Positions 7,107-12,987 of a stretch of DNA of 13,323 bases are shown piece after piece. This stretch comes from Thiopontia sp964647745. GTDB taxonomy: Bacteria; Pseudomonadota; Gammaproteobacteria; GCF-002020875. Below the pieces are notes generated by a model. That model made no database searches, was not told where the DNA came from, and saw only the letters and a list, made by a program, of their open reading frames with translations. Numbering within the stretch: position 1 is the stretch's first letter; every line of letters begins with the position of its first letter. The DNA lies in the NCBI GenBank assembly GCA_964647745.1, contig CAZYJG010000037.1, forward strand, positions 1 through 13,323. The letters are read 5' to 3'. The position numbers were made by a program, and so were the translations under genes.

Positions 7107-9401
7107 CTACTTCACAACTTTCGCACCATGCTGTTCCAGATAGGTCTTCGCACGCAGACCGATATCTGCAGCTTTCACCTGGTACTGCCACCACTGGCCA
7201 GCCTGCAGGGTTCCATTCTGGAAGTCGCCTGCTCCGGCAGATTCCTCTGCCTTCTTGCGCCAGGTCTCGGCAAAGCCCAACTGATCTACCGCATCCTCAA
7301 CCAGTGCAACCACTGGAGCGAAGTCGGTATAGTTGGTGCTGGTGATGAAGCCTACAACAGAGTCGATGACAGCCTGGGTATCCAGATTGGTCTGGTACTG
7401 CTTGTCATAGTCAGCCTTGGTGTAGACCGTACCTTCCTGAATCTCACCAGCTTCCGCCTTGTAACCCTTTGGTTTAACCAGCAGGTAGCCTTCCATCTCG
7501 AGATGGAGTGCAGAGCAGAACTCGGTGCAGTAGTAGGGGAAGACACCCTCGGTATCTGCAGTAAAGGTTGCAGATACAGTCTTGCCTGGCTCCAGTGAGA
7601 GGTTGACATTGGTGCCGTTGATGGCAAAGCCGTGGGTCTCATCCTCGGCACGCTCCAGGTTGGTCAAGTGAATGACTACCTTGTCGCCAACCTCGGCCTC
7701 GATGGTCTCGGGGGTGATATGTGAACGGATCACAGTACCAAAGACCTCAACCGTACAGTTGTCACCATCACAGGTACGAACCGTCTTCTCACGACCAGCA
7801 CGGGTCTTGTAGGGTGAGCGCTTGTCTGAGCGGCTGTCCCAACCGGACTTGTAGCGAATGCCAGGCTTCAGCTTGTCCGCCTTGATCGCAACGGCGTAGT
7901 GTGGTTCGCCCAGTGGTAGCGGCATGTCATAGAGCAGCTCCATCTTGTCACCGCTGATATCGATCAGCTGGTGGTTCTGTGGATGGAGTGGACCGACCGG
8001 GTTGAAGCGGTCAATCGCCAGCTTGTCCAGTGCTACCAGATACTTGCCGTCTGGGGAGGCAGAGTCACCCTCCATGGTCATCAGGTGACCAATGTTGTAG
8101 TGGATGGAGAGCTTGTCCAGGATCTCACCCGTACAATAGTCCCACTTGGTAACCTGTGAGTCTACGTAGATGGAGGTGTAGACCACACAATCCTTGGAGT
8201 CATACTGGGTATGCAGCGGTCCAAGCCCAACCTGTACCTGTCTTTCCAGAGCATCTTCCAGGGAGACGATAGGGATTCCATAGGCATCACGGGCCTCATA
8301 CTTGCCGGCATTGTGCGCGGCCATCATCTTGTCGAAGCTGTAGACATAGGCATGGCTATCCAGCTTGCCCGATACGATGACATGGCTTCCGTCAGGGGAG
8401 ACATCCACACCGTGTGGGCTCTTGGGCTCTGGAACCAGGAAGAGGGCGTTGTTGTCGACCATGGTCTCCATGGTCAGAACATCCATTCCATTGATGTTTG
8501 TACCCTTGCCCGCCTTGAACAGCTCAGCCGCCTTCTTCCAGTTCACTGCATGGAGGAAGTCGGTATCCTTCTGGGAGCAGCCCGCCTCGTAGGGGGGGCG
8601 ACCCTTCTCGATTCCGCCCACATAACGCTCGGAGCAGAAGGAGTTGGTGAAGGACCAGCCGTCACTGCCAAACTTGCCGAAGTCGGAGAGGTCCTGGCTG
8701 TATGGAGGCATCTCAACGGTAAAGGATTGGGATGGGTCGAGACGACCTGCCTCACGGTTGAACTTCCAGTAGGTGACACCACCACGGTAGCGGTCATTGA
8801 ACTGCTCCAGTGGTACATACTCATCCTCGAATGGGGCGGGGTACTGTGCCGCCTCGATCACATAGTCGGTATTCGGGGTTACGAATGCGCCACCATGCTC
8901 ATTGTTGAAGTGGGGGTTGACCACAATCTGCTTGGTCTCGAAGTCATGCAGATCAACCACGGCAATACGTGGATTGTTCTTGTCGTTGATGAAGAGATAC
9001 TGCCCATCATACTCGGCGTTGGTCTCGGAGATCGCCGGGTGGTGGGTATCACCGAAGTTGATATCCTTCCCGTTGATGCGACCCTGTGCCAGTACCGCCT
9101 TGGACTCATCATCAAAGCCATAACCCTGCCATGGCTCCGGGGTGAATACCGCAACGTACTTGAGAATACGCATGGAGGGGATTCCGTAGACAATGAGCTG
9201 TCCGCTCTGTCCACCGGAGCTGAAGGCGATATACTCATCGCGCCCTCCCGAAGGGGTGTAGGTTTTCGCTGCCGCCAGCAGATCCTTCTGTGTGAGGCCT
9301 CGGGCCTTCATCACATCATCCAGCGCCGAACCCCACGCTGCACTCCCGGTTCCTAGCGACATTCCGATGGCGGCTGCCATGGTAAGTGTCTTTTTAAGCA
9401 T
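7107..9401 (-). CDS. nosZ: Nitrous oxide reductase NosZ, clade II (Sec-exported)
   Basis: Periplasmic copper enzyme reducing N2O to N2, 764 residues. The signal peptide (MLKKTLTMAAAIGMSLGTGS, to about residue 24) has Lys-Lys and no twin arginine, the hallmark of clade II. The beta-propeller supplies seven CuZ histidines: His120 and His121 (DTHHP), His169 (NEHGG), His330 (SPHGV), His397 (GPLHT), His439 (IGHL) and His501 (GEPHY). The cupredoxin domain carries the CuA ligands His590, Cys625, Cys629, His633 and Met636 in CTEFCSALHLEM. Glu627 stands where clade I enzymes have Trp; that ligand uses the backbone carbonyl, so function is not lost. A helical tail of about 115 residues (650-764) follows the CuA domain and contains no CxxCH haem motif. 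AGGAG precedes the ATG by about 11 bases. Confidence 0.98.
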   Translation of the reverse strand: MLKKTLTMAAAIGMSLGTGSAAWGSALDDVMKARGLTQKDLLAAAKTYTPSGGRDEYIAFSSGGQSGQLIVYGIPSMRILKYVAVFTPEPWQGYGFDDESKAVLAQGRINGKDINFGDTHHPAISETNAEYDGQYLFINDKNNPRIAVVDLHDFETKQIVVNPHFNNEHGGAFVTPNTDYVIEAAQYPAPFEDEYVPLEQFNDRYRGGVTYWKFNREAGRLDPSQSFTVEMPPYSQDLSDFGKFGSDGWSFTNSFCSERYVGGIEKGRPPYEAGCSQKDTDFLHAVNWKKAAELFKAGKGTNINGMDVLTMETMVDNNALFLVPEPKSPHGVDVSPDGSHVIVSGKLDSHAYVYSFDKMMAAHNAGKYEARDAYGIPIVSLEDALERQVQVGLGPLHTQYDSKDCVVYTSIYVDSQVTKWDYCTGEILDKLSIHYNIGHLMTMEGDSASPDGKYLVALDKLAIDRFNPVGPLHPQNHQLIDISGDKMELLYDMPLPLGEPHYAVAIKADKLKPGIRYKSGWDSRSDKRSPYKTRAGREKTVRTCDGDNCTVEVFGTVIRSHITPETIEAEVGDKVVIHLTNLERAEDETHGFAINGTNVNLSLEPGKTVSATFTADTEGVFPYYCTEFCSALHLEMEGYLLVKPKGYKAEAGEIQEGTVYTKADYDKQYQTNLDTQAVIDSVVGFITSTNYTDFAPVVALVEDAVDQLGFAETWRKKAEESAGAGDFQNGTLQAGQWWQYQVKAADIGLRAKTYLEQHGAKVVK

Positions 9402-9473
9402 AAGTTATTGACTCCTGATCAGTTTTTATTGTCTTGATGCCTTGGGAGAAGGCTCAGGACAAGCAGTTTTATG

Positions 9474-9490
9474 ACTAAGTTCAACTTAGT
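9474..9490. promoter_or_regulatory. 17-bp perfect palindrome at the predicted nosZ transcription start
   Basis: ACTAAGTTCAACTTAGT has two perfect 8-bp arms around one central base. It lies just downstream of the start predicted from the FNR-type box (near 9491-9494, minus strand), where a bound repressor would block nosZ. The sequence is not one I can assign to a regulator; an Rrf2/NsrR-type or copper-responsive repressor would make sense but is inference. Confidence 0.55.
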
Positions 9491-9500
9491 ACCCGGTAGA

Positions 9501-9539
9501 GTGATACAGATTGAATGTTGCTGCCTTGACCTAGGTCAA
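9501..9539 (-). promoter_or_regulatory. FNR/DNR-type box and -10 upstream of nosZ
   Basis: TTGACCTAGGTCAA (9526-9539) is a perfect palindrome of the FNR-superfamily form TTGAC-N4-GTCAA. On the minus strand TATCAC (9506-9501) can serve as -10, giving a start near 9494 and a box centre at about -38 to -41. The 5' leader to the nosZ ATG would be about 90 bases. Because the box is symmetric it could also act on the divergent gene starting at 9626. Confidence 0.7.
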
Positions 9540-9550
9540 ATCGCAAACAT

Positions 9551-9582
9551 CAGCTTGCAGAAAGCTGGCGTTCAGTTATAGT
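9551..9582 (+). promoter_or_regulatory. Sigma70-like promoter for the divergent secreted-protein gene
   Basis: TTGCAG (9555-9560) and TATAGT (9577-9582) are spaced by 16 bases and predict a start near 9589, 37 bases before the ATG. A 6-bp inverted repeat, CAGCTT (9551-9556) and AAGCTG (9562-9567), overlaps the -35 and might be an operator. The FNR-type palindrome would be centred near -57. Confidence 0.5.
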
Positions 9583-9625
9583 GACTGAGCATCGATTTTG
9601 TAAACAGAGTGGAGAGAGAATAACA

Positions 9626-10021
9626 ATGAAAAATGTGATCGGACTGATTTTACTGGCTGCAAGCTCTGCTGTGGCTGCTAATTCCCAATTGAGCTGTGAT
9701 CTGGATGAGATTGACCGCTACACAGGCAATGTGGTCCATAGCGCTGATGTAAAGGTCTCCGTTCCCGACTTCAGTACCCGCCGCAAGAAGCTGCGTGAGA
9801 TCGATGGGGAGGAGTACAAGATCTACGAGGAGTGGATCATCAACCCCGAGGCATCGATCTACCGCCTGCGTGGCAAATATGATGACGAGCTGGTCACCCT
9901 GGAGAAGAGCATGATTGAGGCCAATACAGGGGTCGTCCGTGGTGAGATCCGCCACAAGGAGCTGGGAAATCGTCCAAGAAAGGATACAACCTACGAGGGG
10001 CGCTGTTACCTCGACGACTGA
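9626..10021 (+). CDS. Secreted protein of unknown function, divergent from nosZ
   Basis: I do not recognise this family. The 131-residue product has a clear Sec signal peptide (MKNVIGLILLAASSAVAA, cleavage near residue 18), so the mature protein of about 113 residues is periplasmic. It has only two cysteines, Cys24 near the mature N-terminus and Cys127 near the C-terminus (GRCYLDD), which probably form a disulfide tying the ends together. The rest is charged, with a likely beta-rich core (ASIYRLRGKYDDELVTLEKSMIEANTG). I chose the ATG at 9626 over one 15 codons upstream because the signal peptide begins there and GGAGAG precedes it by about nine bases. It shares the nosZ control region and ends just before a strong terminator, so it is a single-gene unit. 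A role in denitrification is suggested only by position. Confidence 0.85.
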   Translation: MKNVIGLILLAASSAVAANSQLSCDLDEIDRYTGNVVHSADVKVSVPDFSTRRKKLREIDGEEYKIYEEWIINPEASIYRLRGKYDDELVTLEKSMIEANTGVVRGEIRHKELGNRPRKDTTYEGRCYLDD

Positions 10022-10040
10022 TTCGCAACCCTGCTGTCGA

Positions 10041-10081
10041 CAAAAAAGCCATCATGGTGACAAGCCATGATGGCTTTTTTG
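10041..10081. terminator. Bidirectional terminator between the secreted-protein gene and purT
   Basis: A perfect 17-bp stem, CAAAAAAGCCATCATGG against CCATGATGGCTTTTTTG, with a 7-base loop. It gives six T on either strand, so it can end both the plus-strand gene (stop at 10021) and the convergent purT (stop at 10098). Confidence 0.95.
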
Positions 10082-10097
10082 TGGCCGGGGCTCCGGT

Positions 10098-11279
10098 TTA
10101 GGGGGTTGTAACGATTGAGGCTGCAGCGTGGTTGGCCTTCTCCCGTGCCTGGTCGGTACTCTCATCCCGGGAGAGGACAACCCCCATCCGGCGTCGGCCA
10201 TGGACCTCTGGCTTGCCAAAGAGGCGCAGCTGGGTATCCGACTCGGTCAGGGCCGACTCGATGCACTGGTAGCAGACCTGGTCGGACTCCCCCTCAACCA
10301 GCAGTACACTGGAGGCAGAGGGGCCATGCTGGTGGATATTGGGGATCGGCAGGCCGAGGATCGCCCGGGCATGGAGGGCGAATTCAGAGAGGTCCTGTGA
10401 GATCAGGGTCACCAGCCCGGTATCGTGGGGGCGGGGGGAGACCTCGCTGAAGATCACATCATCTCCCCTGATGAAGAGCTCCACCCCAAAGAGTCCCCGC
10501 CCCCCGAGGGAATCGGTAATGGTCCTGGCCATCTCCTCCGCCCTGGCGAGGGCGCTGCTGCTCATCGCCTGCGGCTGCCACGATTCACGGTAGTCCCCAT
10601 CCTCCTGGCGGTGGCCAATCGGCTGGCAGTAGCTGGTTCCTCCCTCATGGCGAACGGTCAGCAGGGTGATCTCGTAGTCGAAATCGACAAAGCCCTCGAT
10701 GATGACCCGTCCCGCGCCGCTGCGCCCCCCCTCCTGGGAGTAGTCCCAGGCTGACTCAATGTCGGCCTCACTGCGGATGGTGCTCTGCCCCTTTCCGGAG
10801 GAGGACATGATCGGCTTGATGACGCAGGGGATGCCGATCGCCTCAACAGCCTGCAGATACTCCTCCTTGGTCTCGGCAAAGCGGTAGGGGGAGCACTTGA
10901 GCCCCAGCTCCTCGGCGGCCAGACGACGGATCCCCTCGCGGTTCATGGTTAGCTGGGCGGCACGGGCGGTGGGGATGACGCTGAACCCCTCCTGCTCCAG
11001 CGCTACCAGGGTGTCGGTGGCAATGGCCTCGATCTCCGGTACGATCAGATCGGGCTTCTCCTCCTCAACCACTCGACGCAGTGCCTCCCCATCCAGCATC
11101 GAGATCACATGCGAACGATGTGCCACCTGCATTGCAGGGGCATTGGGGTATCGATCGACCGCAATCACCTCAACACCCAGCCGCTGCAGCTCGATCACCA
11201 CCTCCTTGCCCAGTTCACCGCTTCCGCAGAGGAGGACGCGGGTTGAGCTGGAGGAGAGGGGGGTTCCGATGGTGGTCAT
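10098..11279 (-). CDS. purT: Formate-dependent GAR transformylase PurT (phosphoribosylglycinamide formyltransferase 2)
   Basis: Cytoplasmic ATP-grasp enzyme of purine biosynthesis that formylates GAR using free formate and ATP. The 393-residue product matches E. coli PurT (392 residues) almost end to end by recognition. It has the N-terminal nucleotide-binding turn CGSGELGKE (18-26), PEIEAIAT (81-88), NREGIRRLAAEELGL (113-127), the ATP-grasp loop IKPIMSSSGKGQS (154-166), GHRQEDGDYRESWQP, and the metal/ATP site EVSPRPHDTG in the C-terminal third. The ATG at 11279-11277 is preferred over one 15 codons upstream: it aligns with the E. coli start and has AAGGA about nine bases before it. It faces the secreted-protein gene across a shared terminator and diverges from the FKBP gene. 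No PurR-type operator was recognised upstream. Confidence 0.97.
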   Translation of the reverse strand: MTTIGTPLSSSSTRVLLCGSGELGKEVVIELQRLGVEVIAVDRYPNAPAMQVAHRSHVISMLDGEALRRVVEEEKPDLIVPEIEAIATDTLVALEQEGFSVIPTARAAQLTMNREGIRRLAAEELGLKCSPYRFAETKEEYLQAVEAIGIPCVIKPIMSSSGKGQSTIRSEADIESAWDYSQEGGRSGAGRVIIEGFVDFDYEITLLTVRHEGGTSYCQPIGHRQEDGDYRESWQPQAMSSSALARAEEMARTITDSLGGRGLFGVELFIRGDDVIFSEVSPRPHDTGLVTLISQDLSEFALHARAILGLPIPNIHQHGPSASSVLLVEGESDQVCYQCIESALTESDTQLRLFGKPEVHGRRRMGVVLSRDESTDQAREKANHAAASIVTTP

Positions 11280-11383
11280 GGCTACGATCCTTGTCTGAAA
11301 ATTTGGCCCAAAGGATACCACCAACTTGTAGCAGAGGCAGTTCTACCAATCTTGTTGCGCAACGGATAGAATCCGCACAGCGA

Positions 11384-11413
11384 TTGATCTACCGATTGGC
11401 AGGAAGCATAAAT
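11384..11413 (+). promoter_or_regulatory. Possible sigma70 promoter of the FKBP-rhodanese gene
   Basis: TTGATC (11384-11389) and CATAAA (11407-11412) are 17 bases apart, each matching four of six consensus bases, and predict a start near 11419. The 198-base region between purT and this gene (11280-11477) also holds a 10-bp palindrome GTTGCGCAAC at 11354-11363; nothing else was recognised. Confidence 0.4.
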
Positions 11414-11477
11414 CGGATGAGAAGGGTGTGATCCTGCAAGGCGCACTCCATACACTGTAATGAACAAGGAGATACTC

Positions 11478-12233
11478 ATGTTGAGAGCTGTAACCATTTC
11501 ACTTCTGCTGCTGGCCCTGGCCGGCTGCTCCGATAGCGGCAATGCGGGTGGAGAGGAGCCCATTGCCCCCGGTTTTGAGGCCACCACCATACAGGAGGGG
11601 AGTGGTTCCGGTGCCAAGGATGGGGATATTGTCTCGGTCCACTATACCGGCACCCTGACCGATGGAACCAAGTTTGACTCCAGCCTCGATCGTGGAACAC
11701 CGTTTCAGTTTACCCTGGGTGCCGGTGAGGTGATCAGAGGGTGGGATGTAGGGGTCAAGGGGATGAAGCGAGGGGAGAAGCGCAAGCTGGTGGTCCCCCC
11801 GGAGATGGGATATGGCAGCCGTTCCATTCCCGGGATTCCGGCAAACTCCACCCTCCACTTTGATGTGGAGCTGATCGACCTCCTCAGCTATACCGACCTC
11901 GACAATGAGGGGCTGAAGGCAGAGCTGGAGAAGGGCGATGTCACCCTGGTCGATATCCGGCGCCCGGAGGAGTGGAAACAGACAGGTATTGTCGAGGGGT
12001 CCGAGATGATCACCGCCTTCACCAAGCGTGGGGGACTGCACCCTGAGTTTAACGAAAAGTTCCTGCAGCGCTTCACGGAGGAGGATCGTGTCATTATCAT
12101 CTGTCGCACCGGGAACCGTACCGAAACACTGGCCCGTGCTCTGGTGAGGGAGCTTGGGTGGAAGAATGTCTATAACGTGAAGAAGGGGATTACTGACTGG
12201 ATCAAGCAGGGTCACCCCGTGGTGAAACCATAG
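11478..12233 (+). CDS. Lipoprotein fusing an FKBP prolyl isomerase to a rhodanese domain
   Basis: A 251-residue envelope lipoprotein with two enzymatic domains. The lipobox LAGC places the lipidated cysteine at residue 17. Residues ~45-135 form an FKBP-type peptidyl-prolyl cis-trans isomerase with the expected pocket residues Tyr56, Phe66, Asp67, Val85, Ile86, Trp89, Tyr112 and Phe128. Residues ~140-250 form a rhodanese-like domain: VDIRRPEEW (158-166), and active-site loop CRTGNR (209-214) with Cys209 able to carry a persulfide. Both active sites look intact. The start is the ATG at 11478, with AAGGAG seven bases upstream, rather than the ATG six codons earlier. It is a stand-alone gene ahead of an inverted-repeat element and tRNA-Leu. 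The combined role is unknown; folding of envelope proteins with sulfur or redox handling is inference. Confidence 0.93.
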   Translation: MLRAVTISLLLLALAGCSDSGNAGGEEPIAPGFEATTIQEGSGSGAKDGDIVSVHYTGTLTDGTKFDSSLDRGTPFQFTLGAGEVIRGWDVGVKGMKRGEKRKLVVPPEMGYGSRSIPGIPANSTLHFDVELIDLLSYTDLDNEGLKAELEKGDVTLVDIRRPEEWKQTGIVEGSEMITAFTKRGGLHPEFNEKFLQRFTEEDRVIIICRTGNRTETLARALVRELGWKNVYNVKKGITDWIKQGHPVVKP

Positions 12234-12238
12234 CAACC

Positions 12239-12318
12239 GGGGTCAAACCGCACGCCGTTACCGGCATTGTTTGCTGTTTCGTACCCAACAATAACGCCAA
12301 AAAAGCAGGTTTGACCCC
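12239..12318. repeat. 80-bp element bounded by 11-bp perfect inverted repeats (MITE-like)
   Basis: GGGGTCAAACC at 12239-12249 and its exact complement GGTTTGACCCC at 12308-12318 bound 58 bases that can fold further (ATTGTT at 12265-12270 with AACAAT at 12288-12293). It begins five bases after the FKBP-rhodanese stop. It lacks a T-tract, so it is not a standard intrinsic terminator. GGGGTCA-type ends recall small palindromic elements of proteobacterial genomes, but mobility is inference. Confidence 0.6.
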
Positions 12319-12355
12319 CCGTAGTTTGCTGTTGGTGTACAATCCGCACTCTTTT

Positions 12356-12440
<85 letters not shown>

Positions 12441-12474
12441 TTTGATTTCTTCGATAATCCTGCAAATCCCCTAT

Positions 12475-12509
12475 ACGCCCTATAGATGGCTGATCTATAG
12501 GGTGTTTTG
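12475..12509 (+). terminator. Terminator of tRNA-Leu
   Basis: ACGCCCTATAGAT (12475-12487) and ATCTATAGGGTGT (12493-12505) form a 13-bp stem with one G-T wobble around a GGCTG loop, followed by TTTT-G-T. It starts 34 bases after the tRNA. Confidence 0.8.
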
Positions 12510-12697
12510 TATTACACTATTTCCACCGATCTCCCATGATCTCCGCAGTGACACAAGCTTTTGGACCAATTCATGCCATCTCCCGTATGTTGCGGAGTCA
12601 TTTGGATCGCCAGGCCATGGAGTTTTATATATTCGGTGACTTGACCCCTGTTGTCTTGGCTCCCCAAAGTTAAGAGTTGCATACCTTGCAAAGATCA

Positions 12698-12725
12698 CCA
12701 AAGCGAATGTTGCTTGGGTTTTTTT
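12698..12725 (+). terminator. Orphan intrinsic terminator
   Basis: CCAAAGC (12698-12704) pairs with GCTTGG (12712-12717) with one bulged A, followed by G and seven T (12719-12725). No plus-strand gene ends just before it, since tRNA-Leu already has its own terminator. It may end a small RNA starting near 12638, downstream of a weak TTGGAT (12602-12607) and TATATA (12626-12631) pair spaced by 18 bases. Confidence 0.5.
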
Positions 12726-12927
12726 GCATAGACACCCAAATAGACTGTACAGAAGGCATTGCCTTTGTGGTATCACTATAGATACTATAGTCAACCCTCT
12801 GTGTTGATAGAAAGTGATCGTTACAGCTGCTACGATTTCTTGCTAAAGATTGCTCTGCGCTCAGTCCAGATAGTCTGGATAGCGTAGAGTGATCCTTGAA
12901 ATGGGTAAGCTCACTGGAAGGATGAAA

Positions 12928-12987
12928 ATGGATATTGAACCCCTCAAGAGGCTGATTGCCGATGCTACGGGACAGATGGCGCTATAG
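12928..12987 (+). CDS. Possible 19-residue small ORF or gene remnant
   Basis: The ORF encodes MDIEPLKRLIADATGQMAL and stops at 12987, its stop overlapping that of the convergent gene (CTATAG). GGAAGG lies six bases before the ATG, a strong ribosome site. ATCCTT at 12892-12897 is complementary to AAGGAT at 12918-12923 and could mask that site. It could be a real small protein, a leader peptide, or the start of a gene whose rest has been lost. I recognise no family, and such short ORFs arise by chance. Confidence 0.25.
   Translation: MDIEPLKRLIADATGQMAL

Larger units (their letters stand above)
12441..12981. other. 541-base dyad-rich region without a convincing protein gene
   Basis: Between tRNA-Leu and the last gene I find no ORF with good start signals and family resemblance, apart from a doubtful 19-codon one at 12928-12987. 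The region is richer in A and T than its neighbours. It holds a series of inverted repeats: 12475-12505, 12677-12691 (TTGCA-N5-TGCAA), 12698-12717, 12753-12765 (AAGGC-ATT-GCCTT), 12775-12791 (ACTATAG-ATA-CTATAGT) and 12853-12889. Two look like terminators and are listed separately. No direct repeat of the tRNA 3' end was seen, so there is no sign of an integrated element. Confidence 0.6.

Noticed and set aside
7624..7634. Glu in place of Trp in the NosZ CuA motif as a sign of an inactive enzyme
   Set aside because: That position binds copper through its backbone carbonyl, and CTEFCSALHLEM is the form I recall for clade II enzymes; all side-chain ligands are present.
8211..9356. Long plus-strand ORF (381 codons) opposite nosZ
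   Set aside because: It is antisense to the unmistakable NosZ coding sequence and its composition follows the complementary codons; no domain is recognisable.
11499..12236. Minus-strand ORF of 245 codons opposite the FKBP-rhodanese gene
   Set aside because: Antisense shadow; both domains of the plus-strand protein are clear.
12495..12794. 99-codon minus-strand ORF in the region after tRNA-Leu
   Set aside because: It runs through the tRNA terminator stem and the orphan terminator, has no recognisable domain, and its predicted peptide shows no family resemblance. A chance ORF in AT-richer DNA is more likely, though a decayed remnant is not excluded.
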